A stretch of DNA of 64,000 bases from Castellaniella sp049651205 (GTDB lineage: Bacteria > Pseudomonadota > Gammaproteobacteria > Burkholderiales > Burkholderiaceae_B), in NCBI RefSeq assembly GCF_049651205.1, contig NZ_JBASBR010000018.1, positions 62,001 to 126,000 on the forward strand, read 5' to 3'. The position numbers and the translations under genes are program-made. The notes under the pieces are model-generated. The model did not search any database. It saw only the letters and a list, made by a program, of their open reading frames with translations, and was not told the origin of the DNA. Below are positions 1-9,027 of this stretch, piece by piece. Position 1 is the first letter of the stretch. Each line of letters begins with the position of its first letter.

Positions 1-89
1 CCCGGGTTGACCCCACTGTGCAGGTCTCACAGGGTGACACAGTACGGTTTTTGCTGGCGCCCGAGCATGGCCTGCTGGTGATGGATTAA
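1..89 (+). CDS. ABC transporter ATP-binding protein, C-terminal end (partial)
   Basis: An open frame enters from the left edge (codons from base 3) and stops at TAA 87-89. The 28 visible residues end in FLLAPEHGLLVMD. This resembles the last strand of a TOBE domain, as found at the C-terminus of Fe3+, spermidine/putrescine and thiamine importer ATPases. The stop lies 11 bases before the permease start at 101, so the two genes are probably in one operon. The rest of the gene is outside the window, and the substrate cannot be read from this piece. Confidence 0.6.
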   Translation, partial: RVDPTVQVSQGDTVRFLLAPEHGLLVMD

Positions 90-100
90 AGGGGGCGTGG

Positions 101-1783
101 ATGAATCCGAAGCGCCCGGGCCTCACCTGGTCCCTGATCCTCATCGTCGGGTTTCTCACGCTCTGCCCGGTACTGATGCTGCTTCTGGGCAGCTTCTCGC
201 AGGGCCTGACTGCATTTGGCCAGTTCACCACGGCCAAGTATGTGGCCGCGTATACCGATCCCCACCTGCTTCAGGTCTTTAGTAACACGGTCATTTTTGT
301 GTTGGGCTCCACCGTCCTGGCCACATTGCTGGCCTTGGTGCTGGCCTATCTCAACACGCGCACCAATATTCCCTTCAAGCCCTTGTTCACGGTGCTGTCG
401 ATTGTCCCCATGATGATCCCGCACCTGCTGTTCTCAGTCAGTTGGGCGCTGTTGCTGAACCCCTCCAATGGTCTGCTCAATCTGTCCCTCCAGGAGCTCT
501 TCGGGCTGGAGTCTGCGCCCTTCAATATTTATTCTCTCGAGGGGATGATTCTGGTTGAGGGCTTGTTGAACATGCCCATTGCCTACCTCATCATTGCACC
601 GGCCATGGCGTCTTTCGACGGCGCCCTCGAAGAAGCCTCGCGGGTGGGCGGCGCCGGGATATGGCGCACCTTGTGGCGTGTCACTCTGCCGGTGCTGCGG
701 CCGGCCATTTTGGCGGCGTTTGTGCTGGGGGTGGTGCGCAGCCTTGCCTCGTATGCGGTTCCGCGTGTCCTGGGCATGCCTGGTCGTGTCGACGTCCTGG
801 CCACCTATCTCTACGAGATGATATCCACCGGCTTCGCACCCGATTACGGGCAGGCGGCGGCCTTGGGGATGAGTGTGTTATCGGTATCCATTGCCCTGAT
901 TGTGCTGTACCGGGCCCTGACCGCTTCGGGCGACAAATTCGTCACCATTTCGGGACGGGGATACCGTCCTGCCGTGATCGAGCTTAAAAAAGCCCGTTTG
1001 CCTCTGTTTTTGGCCATCAGTGTGCTTAGCCTGCTGATGGTGGTGCTGCCAGTAGGGGTGCTGCTGTATACCTCGTTGGTGCCGTATTCGATGGTGCCCA
1101 GTGCCCAGGCGTTTGCCTCGATGAGCCTGAATCACTGGTTCGAGGTGCTGCAGGATCCCATCTCGCTGCTGGCTTTGCGCAACAGTCTGTTTTTGGCGGT
1201 GGTGGGAGCCACGCTGGGGGTCGTGTTGTCGCTCTTTATCGCCTATGTAGTGGTCAAGATCCGTACGCGGGCCGCCGGGTTGCTCGAAACCCTCAGTTTT
1301 TTGTCGTTCTCGTTTCCGGGTATTGTCATCGGTATCGGCTTTATGTGGTTTTTTGTGCAAACGCCCTTGTACGCCACGTTAACCGCGCTATTGCTGGCCT
1401 ATATCGCCACTTATCTGCCCTATGGCGTGCGCCCGCTGGCCAGCGCCTTTGTGCAGGTGCATGCCCACCTCGAGGAGTCCTCACAGGTATGTGGGGCAGG
1501 GCCTTTCACCACATTTCGTCGCATCATTGTGCCCTTGCTTATCCCGGGGATTGTCTCTGCGTGGATCCTTATGGCCACTATGTTTGTGCGCGAGCTCACG
1601 GTCTCTGTGGTGCTTTCGCGCCCGGGTAGCGAGGTGCTGGCGGTGCAGATCCTCAATTTTGCTGATGATGGCCTCTGGGGCAAGTTGTCTGCCCTGGGCA
1701 TTGTGATGATCCTCATTTCCACTGGGCTGGTACTGCTGGCCGCGTGGGCTGGGCAGCGCTTCAGGGGGCTGCGGACGGTCTAG
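101..1783 (+). CDS. ABC transporter permease, fused two-core type (FbpB/ThiP-like)
   Basis: This 560-residue inner-membrane protein carries two BPD_transp_1 permease cores in tandem, about twelve hydrophobic segments in all. Each core has an EAA-type loop that contacts the ATPase: about residues 177-200 (EEASRVGGAG...LPVLRPA) and 457-480 (EESSQVCGAG...IVPLL). Fused permeases of this length are typical of ferric iron, thiamine and some polyamine importers. The ATPase fragment directly upstream supports an importer operon. No binding-protein gene is in the window, so the substrate stays open. The start is ATG 101, just after a GGGGG-rich stretch. Confidence 0.88.
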   Translation: MNPKRPGLTWSLILIVGFLTLCPVLMLLLGSFSQGLTAFGQFTTAKYVAAYTDPHLLQVFSNTVIFVLGSTVLATLLALVLAYLNTRTNIPFKPLFTVLSIVPMMIPHLLFSVSWALLLNPSNGLLNLSLQELFGLESAPFNIYSLEGMILVEGLLNMPIAYLIIAPAMASFDGALEEASRVGGAGIWRTLWRVTLPVLRPAILAAFVLGVVRSLASYAVPRVLGMPGRVDVLATYLYEMISTGFAPDYGQAAALGMSVLSVSIALIVLYRALTASGDKFVTISGRGYRPAVIELKKARLPLFLAISVLSLLMVVLPVGVLLYTSLVPYSMVPSAQAFASMSLNHWFEVLQDPISLLALRNSLFLAVVGATLGVVLSLFIAYVVVKIRTRAAGLLETLSFLSFSFPGIVIGIGFMWFFVQTPLYATLTALLLAYIATYLPYGVRPLASAFVQVHAHLEESSQVCGAGPFTTFRRIIVPLLIPGIVSAWILMATMFVRELTVSVVLSRPGSEVLAVQILNFADDGLWGKLSALGIVMILISTGLVLLAAWAGQRFRGLRTV

Positions 1784-1832
1784 TCGTAAAGCAATGGTTT
1801 TCTTTTGTTTGCATTGATTCTTGAGTTTTCCC

Positions 1833-2468
1833 ATGCATGATTATGATGACATCATCCGCCTGCTGAACCAGCAGGGCTGGGCGGTGGTTGATAACGCCAT
1901 TGCCACGGATTGGCAAGAGACGCTACTGTCTTCAGGACAGCAGTTATGGCAGGCGGGCGAGTTCTCGGGCGGCGAAATCGGCCGCAGCCAGCACGACGCG
2001 CGCCAGCCGCGGATTCGGGGCGATGCCATCTGCTGGGTACCCCCGGGGTCGGTGCTGGCGGGGCATCCGTTTTTTGCCTGGATGGCCCAGTTTCGCACAG
2101 TGCTGAATCAGCAATTTGAGATGGGCCTGCGCAGCCAGGAGTTTCACTTTGCGCGTTATGACAGTGGTGCGGGCTATCAAAAGCATATCGACCAGCATCG
2201 CGGTAGTGATCACCGCAAGGTGTCTATCGTGCTGTATCTGAATCCTGGCTGGGATGCCGCCAACGGCGGCGAGCTGTGCCTGTACAACCCCTACGACCCA
2301 GACACCGAGATTGCCCGGTTTGCCCCCTTGGCTGGCCGGCTGGCGGTGTTTGTCAGTGGTGTGATGCCGCACCAGGTATTGCCCGCCTTGGCCACTCGCT
2401 GGAGCCTCACCGGCTGGCTGCGCACGGACGAGATCCGCGACAGCCACGCATCAGGTTTGCGGCGCTAG
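1833..2468 (+). CDS. 2-oxoglutarate/Fe(II)-dependent oxygenase
   Basis: The protein has the double-stranded beta-helix signature of prolyl-4-hydroxylase-type oxygenases. Counted from ATG 1833, the iron ligands are H118 and D120 (in KHIDQH) and H180 (in MPHQVLP), and the 2-oxoglutarate-binding arginine is R189 (RWSLTGW). Such enzymes hydroxylate proteins or small molecules while decarboxylating 2-oxoglutarate. A TTG at 1821 would add four residues; I prefer ATG, although no clear ribosome site favours either. The 3' end overlaps the convergent MFS gene by 18 bases. The substrate is unknown. Confidence 0.85.
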   Translation: MHDYDDIIRLLNQQGWAVVDNAIATDWQETLLSSGQQLWQAGEFSGGEIGRSQHDARQPRIRGDAICWVPPGSVLAGHPFFAWMAQFRTVLNQQFEMGLRSQEFHFARYDSGAGYQKHIDQHRGSDHRKVSIVLYLNPGWDAANGGELCLYNPYDPDTEIARFAPLAGRLAVFVSGVMPHQVLPALATRWSLTGWLRTDEIRDSHASGLRR

Positions 2469-3629
2469 CTGACGGCGGTCGTGCAGCCAGAGCCAGACCA
2501 GGGCCAGAGCCACCAGCAGCAGGCAGGGCAGGGCGCCGATGTTCAGCCAGGCCCAGCCACTGGTGGTGGCCACGGCACCCGAGGTAAACGAGGTCACGGC
2601 CATGGTGATGAATACCCAGAAGTTGAGGGCTCCCTGGGCGCGGTCTTTTTCTTCGGGGCGATAGCCGCGGATGGCCAGCGTGGTGCTGCCGGTAAATAGG
2701 AAGTTCCAGCCCACGCCCAGCAAAATCAGGGCGACCATGAAGTGCGCCATGGTGGTGCCCGAGAGCGCCACGGCCACGCAGGCAACCATGACCAGAACGC
2801 CGGCGCCCATGACTTCAAGCACCCCAAAGCGGCGGATCAAGTGTCCGGTGAAAAACCCTGGGGCGTACATGCCGATGACGTGCCACTCGAGCACCATGGC
2901 AATATGCCCAAACTGAAACTGGTGGACATCCATCACAAGCGGCGTGGCGGCCATCAGGAGGTTCATGACCCCGTAGCTGATGGCTGCAGCCAGGGTAGCC
3001 ACAAAAAATACGGGTTGGCGCATGATCTGGCCCATGGGGCGGCCTTTGGCCATCTGCCGCGTGTGGGCGGGTTCGGGTGGAAACTTGATCAGGGCCATCA
3101 CGCCCATCGACAGCAGTGCCACCACGGACAGGGCCAGGTAGGCCCCCACAAAGGGTACGGACAGCGCCGCGCGTGTCCAGTTGGCCAGATTGGGCCCGAC
3201 GATGCCGCCCAGCAGGCCACCGGCCAGTACCAGCGAGACGGCCTTTTCGTGCCAGGCCGGGTGGGTGAGCTCGGTGGCGGCAAAGCGGTACAGCTGGCCG
3301 TTGGCGTTGTAATAACCGGCCACCACAGTGGCCAGGATCAACAACCAGAATGAGTCGTTTTGCGCAGCCACTGCTGCCAGCAGGGCAGAGCCCAACGCCA
3401 CCACCAGACCAATCTGAAATGAGCCCCGACGGCCAAACCGGCTTTGCGTGCGGGCAACCAGGGGGGCGGCCATGGCCCCACCCACCACGTACGCCATGAT
3501 GGGCAAGGTTGCCATCCAGGGGAAGGGCGCAAGCGCCAGCCCCACCAAGCCGTTGATGGCAATGAAAGTGACGTTATTGATTAAAAACAGCCCCTGACAG
3601 AAAGCGAGGAGCAGCAGGTTGCGGTTCAT
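2451..3629 (-). CDS. MFS transporter
   Basis: This 392-residue protein has about twelve predicted membrane helices and the MFS loop pattern between helices 2 and 3 (ARTQSRFGRRGSFQIG). It is probably a proton-driven exporter of small molecules, but nothing identifies the substrate. It lies downstream of metY on the same strand, 70 bases away, with a hairpin between the two, so co-transcription with partial attenuation is possible. The 3' end overlaps the oxygenase gene on the other strand. Confidence 0.85.
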   Translation of the reverse strand: MNRNLLLLAFCQGLFLINNVTFIAINGLVGLALAPFPWMATLPIMAYVVGGAMAAPLVARTQSRFGRRGSFQIGLVVALGSALLAAVAAQNDSFWLLILATVVAGYYNANGQLYRFAATELTHPAWHEKAVSLVLAGGLLGGIVGPNLANWTRAALSVPFVGAYLALSVVALLSMGVMALIKFPPEPAHTRQMAKGRPMGQIMRQPVFFVATLAAAISYGVMNLLMAATPLVMDVHQFQFGHIAMVLEWHVIGMYAPGFFTGHLIRRFGVLEVMGAGVLVMVACVAVALSGTTMAHFMVALILLGVGWNFLFTGSTTLAIRGYRPEEKDRAQGALNFWVFITMAVTSFTSGAVATTSGWAWLNIGALPCLLLVALALVWLWLHDRRQLAPQT

Positions 3630-3651
3630 GCGGGCGTGTCCCAGGGCATGG

Positions 3652-3681
3652 ATGGCTGCCCGTTGATGTGCGGGCAGCCAT
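3652..3681 (-). terminator. Stem-loop between metY and the MFS gene
   Basis: An 11-bp perfect inverted repeat (ATGGCTGCCCG / CGGGCAGCCAT) with an 8-base loop lies 18 bases past the metY stop on the minus strand. No T-run follows in either direction. It is therefore more likely an mRNA-stabilising or attenuating hairpin than a complete intrinsic terminator. Confidence 0.45.
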
Positions 3682-3699
3682 AAACCTGCAGTTTACCGG

Positions 3700-4971
3700 T
3701 TATGCGGCATCCAGTGCCTGGTTGACATCGGCGATCAGGTCGTCAATGTGTTCGATGCCCACGCACAGACGAACGAGGTCGGTGCTGACGCCGGCTGTTT
3801 TGAGCTCTTCTTCGTTCAGTTGGCGGTGTGTGGTGGTGGCAGGGTGGCATGCCAGGGTCTTGGCGTCGCCGATATTTACCAGACGCTTGATCAGCTGCAG
3901 CTTGTCCATGAACCGGGTGCAGGCCTCGATCCCGCCCTTGACGCCAAAACTGAACAACGACGATGGAATCCCGCCATCGATGTACTTTTGCGCCAGCGCG
4001 TAATCGGGGTTGTCTTTGAGGCCGGCAAAATTGACCCAGCCCACCTTGGGATGCTGCTTGAGATGTTGGGCTAGCGCCAGGGCGTTTGAGCAGTGGCGCT
4101 CCATGCGCAAGCCCAGGGTTTCGATACCCTGCAAAATCAGGAACGCATTAAATGGCGAAATCGCCCCGCCGGTGTTGCGCAAGGCCACGGTACGTGCCCG
4201 GCCGGCAAACGGTACGGCGGCGAAATCATCGGCATACACCACGCCGTGGTAGGCGGGCTCTGGCTGGTTGAATTGCGCAAACCGTGGGTTGTTTTTCCAG
4301 GGAAACGTGCCGGCGTCGATCAGGATGCCGCCGATGCTGGTGCCATGGCCGCCCAGGTATTTGGTGAGCGCATGGATGACAATGTCGGCGCCGTGTTCGA
4401 TAGGGCGGCACAGGGCGGGGGTAGGTACGGTGTTGTCTACCGCCAGTGGGATGCCTTTGGCGTGCGCGATCTTGGCCAGGGCTGCGATATCAACCACATT
4501 GCCTGCCGGATTGCCCACTGATTCGCAGTACACCAGGCGGGTGCGGTCGTCGATTGCCTTGGCAAAGGCGTCGGGGTCGCGACCATCCACCAGGCGGGCC
4601 TCGATGCCAAGGTCTTTAAGCGTGTGGCGCAAGAAGGTGTAGGTGCCGCCATATACCTGGCTGGTGGCAATGATGTTGTCGCCGGCCTTGGCCACAGTAA
4701 GCACGCAGGCCGTAATGGCCGCCATACCCGAGGCAAATGCCAGGCCTGCAGCGCCGCCTTCCAGTTGGGCGACCCGGTTTTCGAGGACGTCGGTGGTGGG
4801 GTTCTGGATGCGCGTATAAATATTGCCGGGTACCTTGAGATCAAACAGATCGGCACCATGCTGCGTGTCGTCAAAGTAATAGCTGGTGGTTTGGTAAATA
4901 GGCACAGCCACCGAATGGGTTTCGGGGTCGCCCGCAAAGCCGCCGTGCACGGCGATGGTGTCGCGTTTCAT
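3700..4971 (-). CDS. metY: O-acetylhomoserine sulfhydrylase
   Basis: This 423-residue PLP enzyme belongs to the Cys/Met metabolism family. The N-terminus (MKRDTIAVHGGFAGDP) and the segment SVAVPIYQTTSYYF are typical of O-acetylhomoserine aminocarboxypropyltransferases. The PLP lysine is K204 in HALTKYLGGHG. These enzymes make homocysteine from O-acetylhomoserine and sulfide in the cytosol for methionine synthesis. The length fits MetY (about 425) better than MetB/MetC (about 380-400). No riboswitch could be recognised in the 100 bases upstream. Confidence 0.93.
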   Translation of the reverse strand: MKRDTIAVHGGFAGDPETHSVAVPIYQTTSYYFDDTQHGADLFDLKVPGNIYTRIQNPTTDVLENRVAQLEGGAAGLAFASGMAAITACVLTVAKAGDNIIATSQVYGGTYTFLRHTLKDLGIEARLVDGRDPDAFAKAIDDRTRLVYCESVGNPAGNVVDIAALAKIAHAKGIPLAVDNTVPTPALCRPIEHGADIVIHALTKYLGGHGTSIGGILIDAGTFPWKNNPRFAQFNQPEPAYHGVVYADDFAAVPFAGRARTVALRNTGGAISPFNAFLILQGIETLGLRMERHCSNALALAQHLKQHPKVGWVNFAGLKDNPDYALAQKYIDGGIPSSLFSFGVKGGIEACTRFMDKLQLIKRLVNIGDAKTLACHPATTTHRQLNEEELKTAGVSTDLVRLCVGIEHIDDLIADVNQALDAA

Positions 4972-5157
4972 GCTGTCTCCAAAGTCTGGGGGGTCTGGTG
5001 CATTGTGTCATAGCTTCCCCGGCCTGTGCTATGCACGGATTGGTATGACACTATAAGAACAGGGTATTAAACTGCACGTTTGATGTTTTCCGAGACAAGA
5101 CATGAGTGCCGATATCGCCCCGCTGTGGTTGCTGGCAATCCAGGCAGGCAATTGCTG

Positions 5158-6066
5158 ATGGGCGCTTGGTTACTATCCTGGCGCCAGCAGATTGCATTGC
5201 ACAAGGGGCCTGCAATAGGCCTGTTGGTGGCGTTGCTGGCCATTGCGTGGCTGCTGCTGGATAGCGGGATCCAATCCTTTGCGGGCCACAATCGGGATTA
5301 CCTGATGTATGCCCTGGCGGGGGGCACGGCAGGCTTTGGGGCCACTGCGCTGGGTGCCTTGTTGGCGCTGGCGCTGCATCGGGTGGGCGATCGTGCCCAG
5401 GACGGCATGCTGGGCTTTGCTGCCGGGATGATGCTGGCGGCGGCTTCTTTTTCGCTGATTTTGCCCGGCCTGGCGGCAGCCCAGGATTTGTTGGCCAGCG
5501 CCAGTGGCGCTGCTGCCATTGTGGTGTTGGGCCTGGGCTTGGGTGTGCTGTTAATGCTGGGGCTGGATTACTTCACTCCGCATCGTCACGAAACCACTGG
5601 TACTCATGGCCCTGCCACCGATCGCATCAGCGGCGTCTGGCTGTTTGTGCTGGCCATTATTTTGCACAATCTGCCCGAAGGCATGGCCATTGGCGTAGGT
5701 TTTGCACAGGGCGATCTCTCGGTGGGTTTGCCTTTAACCTCCGCCATTGCGATTCAGGATATCCCGGAGGGGCTGGCAGTGGCACTGGCCTTGCGTGCCA
5801 TCGGCTTGCGTCCAGGGCTTGCGGTGGCCGTAGCCGTGGCTTCGGGCCTGATGGAGCCCCTGGGTGCGCTGGTGGGTGTTGGCATCGCCAGCGGTTTGCC
5901 CATTGCATACCCCATCAGCCTGGGGATCGCCGCGGGCGCCATGATTTTTGTGGTGTCGCACGAAGTCATCCCTGAGACACACCGCAACGGCCATGAGACC
6001 GTTGCAACCGTGGGTTTGATGGCCGGATTTGCCGTAATGCTGTTTCTGGACACCGCCCTGGGCTAG
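5158..6066 (+). CDS. ZIP family metal transporter (GufA-like)
   Basis: This membrane protein has eight or so hydrophobic segments and the two ZIP signature helices: HNLPEGMAIGVGFA (about residues 195-208) and QDIPEGLAVALAL (about 225-237). These carry the metal-binding His/Glu residues. The family moves divalent cations such as zinc into the cytosol. The frame can be extended to 5080, but that stretch encodes a non-hydrophobic leader unlike the family, so I place the start at ATG 5158 (MGAWLLSW). Confidence 0.87.
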   Translation: MGAWLLSWRQQIALHKGPAIGLLVALLAIAWLLLDSGIQSFAGHNRDYLMYALAGGTAGFGATALGALLALALHRVGDRAQDGMLGFAAGMMLAAASFSLILPGLAAAQDLLASASGAAAIVVLGLGLGVLLMLGLDYFTPHRHETTGTHGPATDRISGVWLFVLAIILHNLPEGMAIGVGFAQGDLSVGLPLTSAIAIQDIPEGLAVALALRAIGLRPGLAVAVAVASGLMEPLGALVGVGIASGLPIAYPISLGIAAGAMIFVVSHEVIPETHRNGHETVATVGLMAGFAVMLFLDTALG

Positions 6067-6084
6067 CCGCTTGGGCGCTTGTCC

Positions 6085-6834
6085 TTAATGCAAGGTCTTG
6101 GGGGGCGGCTCGCCCACATCCTCGGGGGCGTTGGCGCTGTATTCATCAATGCGCAAATCAGGTGCGCCCTGGGCGTCTTCCCAGCTGCGCAGCGGGATGC
6201 AGGTTTGCAGGCGTACCACTGCCTGGTGGATCAGGGCGGCGTGCAGCTCGTGGCCTACATTAGAAGCAATATCCAGGGTGACGTCGCCCTCGAGCTCGGC
6301 CAAACGTGCATGCACTTGATGGGCCTGGCTGGCCGGAGCAATAGTATCGGCGCCGCCATGCAACAGATGCAGCGTCACTGTATGCGGGATGCCCTCTGGC
6401 AAGGAAGCAAACCGGGTTGAAAACAACAATGCCCGTCCGGCCAGGCGGGGCACGGTAGAGACAGCCTCCAGTGCCACGGCGGCCCCTTCCGAAAAGCCCA
6501 CCACCGCAGTTTGCTCGCCGTTGACGCCGTGCTGTTGCTGCCAGTGCGTGATCTCTTGGGCCAGGGCCGCGCCCGCCTGGGCAATCAGCTCGACGTATTG
6601 ATGCGCGGTTGGTGTGCTGCTGACAATCCAGCGGCGCTTTTCGGCTGCCCCAAATGGCCCGTAAGGCTGGATGATGGCCGATGAGGGAAACGCCTGACGC
6701 AAGGCCGCGACCAGTTGCAAAACCTGGGCCGGGTTGGCAGACTCGCCATGCAGCACCACAAACAACTGGGCGGGAGGGGCGTCTGTTGGAATAATGGACA
6801 GCGGGTCTGGCCGCTGAGTGTCGGAATCTGACAT
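6085..6834 (-). CDS. Alpha/beta-hydrolase, YpfH-like esterase
   Basis: The protein (249 aa) belongs to the phospholipase/carboxylesterase group of alpha/beta-hydrolases. Visible parts of the triad are the nucleophile elbow GFSEG, the acid in LLHGGADTIAP and the histidine in NVGHELH. The N-terminus LFVVLHGESANPAQVLQLV supplies the oxyanion-hole strand. It probably hydrolyses short-chain esters in the cytosol. The EamA transporter gene lies immediately upstream on the same strand (12-base gap), so the two are likely co-transcribed. Confidence 0.85.
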   Translation of the reverse strand: MSDSDTQRPDPLSIIPTDAPPAQLFVVLHGESANPAQVLQLVAALRQAFPSSAIIQPYGPFGAAEKRRWIVSSTPTAHQYVELIAQAGAALAQEITHWQQQHGVNGEQTAVVGFSEGAAVALEAVSTVPRLAGRALLFSTRFASLPEGIPHTVTLHLLHGGADTIAPASQAHQVHARLAELEGDVTLDIASNVGHELHAALIHQAVVRLQTCIPLRSWEDAQGAPDLRIDEYSANAPEDVGEPPPKTLH

Positions 6835-6846
6835 GGAAGGCCTCCG

Positions 6847-7713
6847 TCAAGGGCGTCGCAACAGAACCGCGCTGATGGCAATCACCACACAGACAATGGC
6901 CAAGCCATCTTGCCAGCTGGGCCATTCGCCGATCAGCATGCTGCCCAGGATGCCGACAATCGGCACGGCCGTGATGCTCATGGCACTGGTAGAGGCCGGC
7001 AAAGCGCGGGCCATGGCAAACCAGATCACTTGAGCAGCGCCGTAATTAAGCAATATCGACCACAGCAACACACCGGCGGTGGTAGAGCTGAAATGCCACT
7101 GTGGTGCAGGTTCTATTGTCCATGCTAACAGCAGCAGGGCAATCGATGACAAGCCCAGCATCCAGATCACCAGGGTTTCAGGGGCCAGGGTCAGGCGGGC
7201 TCTTTGCATCCACACGGTACCCAATGCCCAGCAAAACGCGGCACCCTGCATCCAGACGATCCCCACCGGGCTGCCCGCCAGGGCATGAACCTCGTGCCAG
7301 AGCAAAAGCGCAATGGCAATCAAGACGGCTGTGACTGCCAACGCCAGCCGGGCGGTAAAGCGCTCGCCGTAAAACAGCACGGCCAGCAGCACGGTAAAAA
7401 CCGGCATCGTAAAGCCCAGGATCGCTGCACGCCCCGCAGGCAGATGGTCCACACCGATGATTGACAGGCCATGCCAGCCCAGCACATTGGGCAGCCCCAG
7501 CACGATGACGCTGCGCCACTGAGCAGCGCCCCGAGGCAAGAGCGGCAGGCCTTGGCGCCAGTAGTACAGCAGTAGCACCACTGCGCCGCCACCCATGGTA
7601 ATGGCGCGAAACCATAGGGGGCTCCATTCGCGCAGCCCCAGCTTCATCACTGGCCAGTTAAGGCCCCACATCAGGGTAAGCAGCACAAGACCGATCAGTT
7701 GACGCGCGTTCAC
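6847..7713 (-). CDS. EamA/DMT family transporter
   Basis: The protein has ten hydrophobic segments and two EamA repeats (first MWGLNWPVMKLGLREWSP, second after about residue 145). The family exports amino acids or other metabolites across the inner membrane. The longest frame runs to 7887 but would overlap queG and has a polar, non-conserved leader. The GTG at 7713 (V-N-A-R-Q-L-I-G) gives a normal 288-residue protein and leaves a shared divergent promoter region with queG. Confidence 0.85.
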   Translation of the reverse strand: MNARQLIGLVLLTLMWGLNWPVMKLGLREWSPLWFRAITMGGGAVVLLLYYWRQGLPLLPRGAAQWRSVIVLGLPNVLGWHGLSIIGVDHLPAGRAAILGFTMPVFTVLLAVLFYGERFTARLALAVTAVLIAIALLLWHEVHALAGSPVGIVWMQGAAFCWALGTVWMQRARLTLAPETLVIWMLGLSSIALLLLAWTIEPAPQWHFSSTTAGVLLWSILLNYGAAQVIWFAMARALPASTSAMSITAVPIVGILGSMLIGEWPSWQDGLAIVCVVIAISAVLLRRP

Positions 7714-7769
7714 GGGAGTGACCAGAAAAAGAGGGTGGGTCGAAATCTTAGCATTGGCAGGGCGGCCAC

Positions 7770-7775
7770 TATAAT
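7770..7775 (+). promoter_or_regulatory. Perfect -10 box directly before queG
   Basis: TATAAT lies at 7770-7775, six bases before the queG ATG at 7782. A start point about seven bases downstream of the box would fall on the ATG itself. No Shine-Dalgarno sequence is visible, so the queG message may be leaderless. The matching -35 region is poor (CTTAGC at 17-bp spacing). Confidence 0.5.
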
Positions 7776-7781
7776 CCGGTG

Positions 7782-8867
7782 ATGGATGACCGTCGTCAAT
7801 GGATGCAGCAAATACAGGCCTGGGCACAAGAGCTGGGTTTTTCCCGGATTGGTGTCTCAGGGGTGGATCTGTCTTCAGCCGAGCCACGCTTGCTGCAGTG
7901 GTTGGCCCAAGGCTACCACGGCAACCTGCACTACATGGAAAAACACGGCCTTATGCGTGCGCGCCCCGCCGAGCTCGTGCCCGGCACAGTCAGCGTCATC
8001 ACGGCGCGCATGCCCTATCTGCCGCGCAGCACCTCTCCCGATTGGCAAGCCCTCGAACGCGCCCGGCTGGACCAGCCCACTGAGGGCGTGGTGTCGCTGT
8101 ACGCCCGTGGGCGGGATTATCACAAGGTGGTGCGCGGACGGCTGCGCAAACTGTGTGATCGTATCGAAGCCCTGGTGGGCCCATTTGGCTATCGCGTGTT
8201 TTCGGATTCGGCGCCTGTCCTTGAAAAGGAACTGGCCAGTCGCAGTGGCCAGGGCTGGCGGGGCAAGCATTCGATGGTGCTGTCGCGCGAGGGCGGATCG
8301 ATGTTCTTCCTGGGCGAAATCTTTGTGGATTTTGCACTTCAACCCACCGAGCCGGTTACCGACCATTGCGGCACCTGCACGGCCTGCATCGATGTCTGTC
8401 CCACCGGGGCGATCATCGCCCCAGGGGTTGTGGATGCGCGCCGCTGCATTTCGTATCTCACCATCGAAAACCACGGCCCTATCCCCGAAGACCTGCGCCC
8501 GCTGATGGGCAATCACATCTTTGGCTGCGACGACTGCCAGACCATTTGCCCCTGGAACAAATACGCGCAAACCACCGAGGTGCCCGATTTTGATGAGCGC
8601 TCGCCATTGGTGGGCCAGCAACTGGTGGATTTGTTTGCCTGGGACGAAGAGACGTTTCTGAAGCGTACCGAAGGTGGGCCTATCCGGCGCATCAACCACG
8701 AGCGATGGCTGCGTAATGTGGCAGTGGCGTTGGGCAACGCTCTGCGAGAGGCTGGCCCTGAGCAGGCCCCGAAAATCCGGGCGGCGCTGCGAGGCCGTAC
8801 GGATCACGAAAGTGCCATGGTGCGCGAACACGTGGCCTGGGCCTTGGCGCAAACCCCAAAGGGGTAA
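7782..8867 (+). CDS. queG: Epoxyqueuosine reductase
   Basis: QueG performs the last step of queuosine synthesis in tRNA, reducing epoxyqueuosine with cobalamin and two [4Fe-4S] clusters. The ferredoxin-like part shows C196, C199, C202 and C206 (CGTCTACIDVCP) followed by C249, C252 and C256 (GCDDCQTICPW). The C-terminus carries the HEAT-like repeat that binds tRNA. The length (361 aa) is normal. I start at ATG 7782; an in-frame GTG lies directly before it. The tsaE gene often found beside queG is absent here. Confidence 0.95.
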   Translation: MDDRRQWMQQIQAWAQELGFSRIGVSGVDLSSAEPRLLQWLAQGYHGNLHYMEKHGLMRARPAELVPGTVSVITARMPYLPRSTSPDWQALERARLDQPTEGVVSLYARGRDYHKVVRGRLRKLCDRIEALVGPFGYRVFSDSAPVLEKELASRSGQGWRGKHSMVLSREGGSMFFLGEIFVDFALQPTEPVTDHCGTCTACIDVCPTGAIIAPGVVDARRCISYLTIENHGPIPEDLRPLMGNHIFGCDDCQTICPWNKYAQTTEVPDFDERSPLVGQQLVDLFAWDEETFLKRTEGGPIRRINHERWLRNVAVALGNALREAGPEQAPKIRAALRGRTDHESAMVREHVAWALAQTPKG

Positions 8868-9027
8868 AGCAGGCAGCGGGTTGGTGTGGCTTTATGTGTG
8901 GTGGTGCCTGCCGACGCGTCGGGACAAACTGTCGGGTGGTGGTATTAGGTAAAGGCATGCTCTGTTTTGGGAGCAGCGATGGCAGCAGGTATCCGTGGCG
9001 AGTGTTTTCTTCTTGGATCGGAATCTT

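Noticed and set aside
3652..3681. Strong intrinsic terminator after metY
   Set aside because: The stem is perfect but no T-run follows, so it is reported only as a hairpin.
4972..5157. Possible SAM riboswitch before metY
   Set aside because: No conserved helices or core sequence of known SAM riboswitches could be found in the short upstream region.
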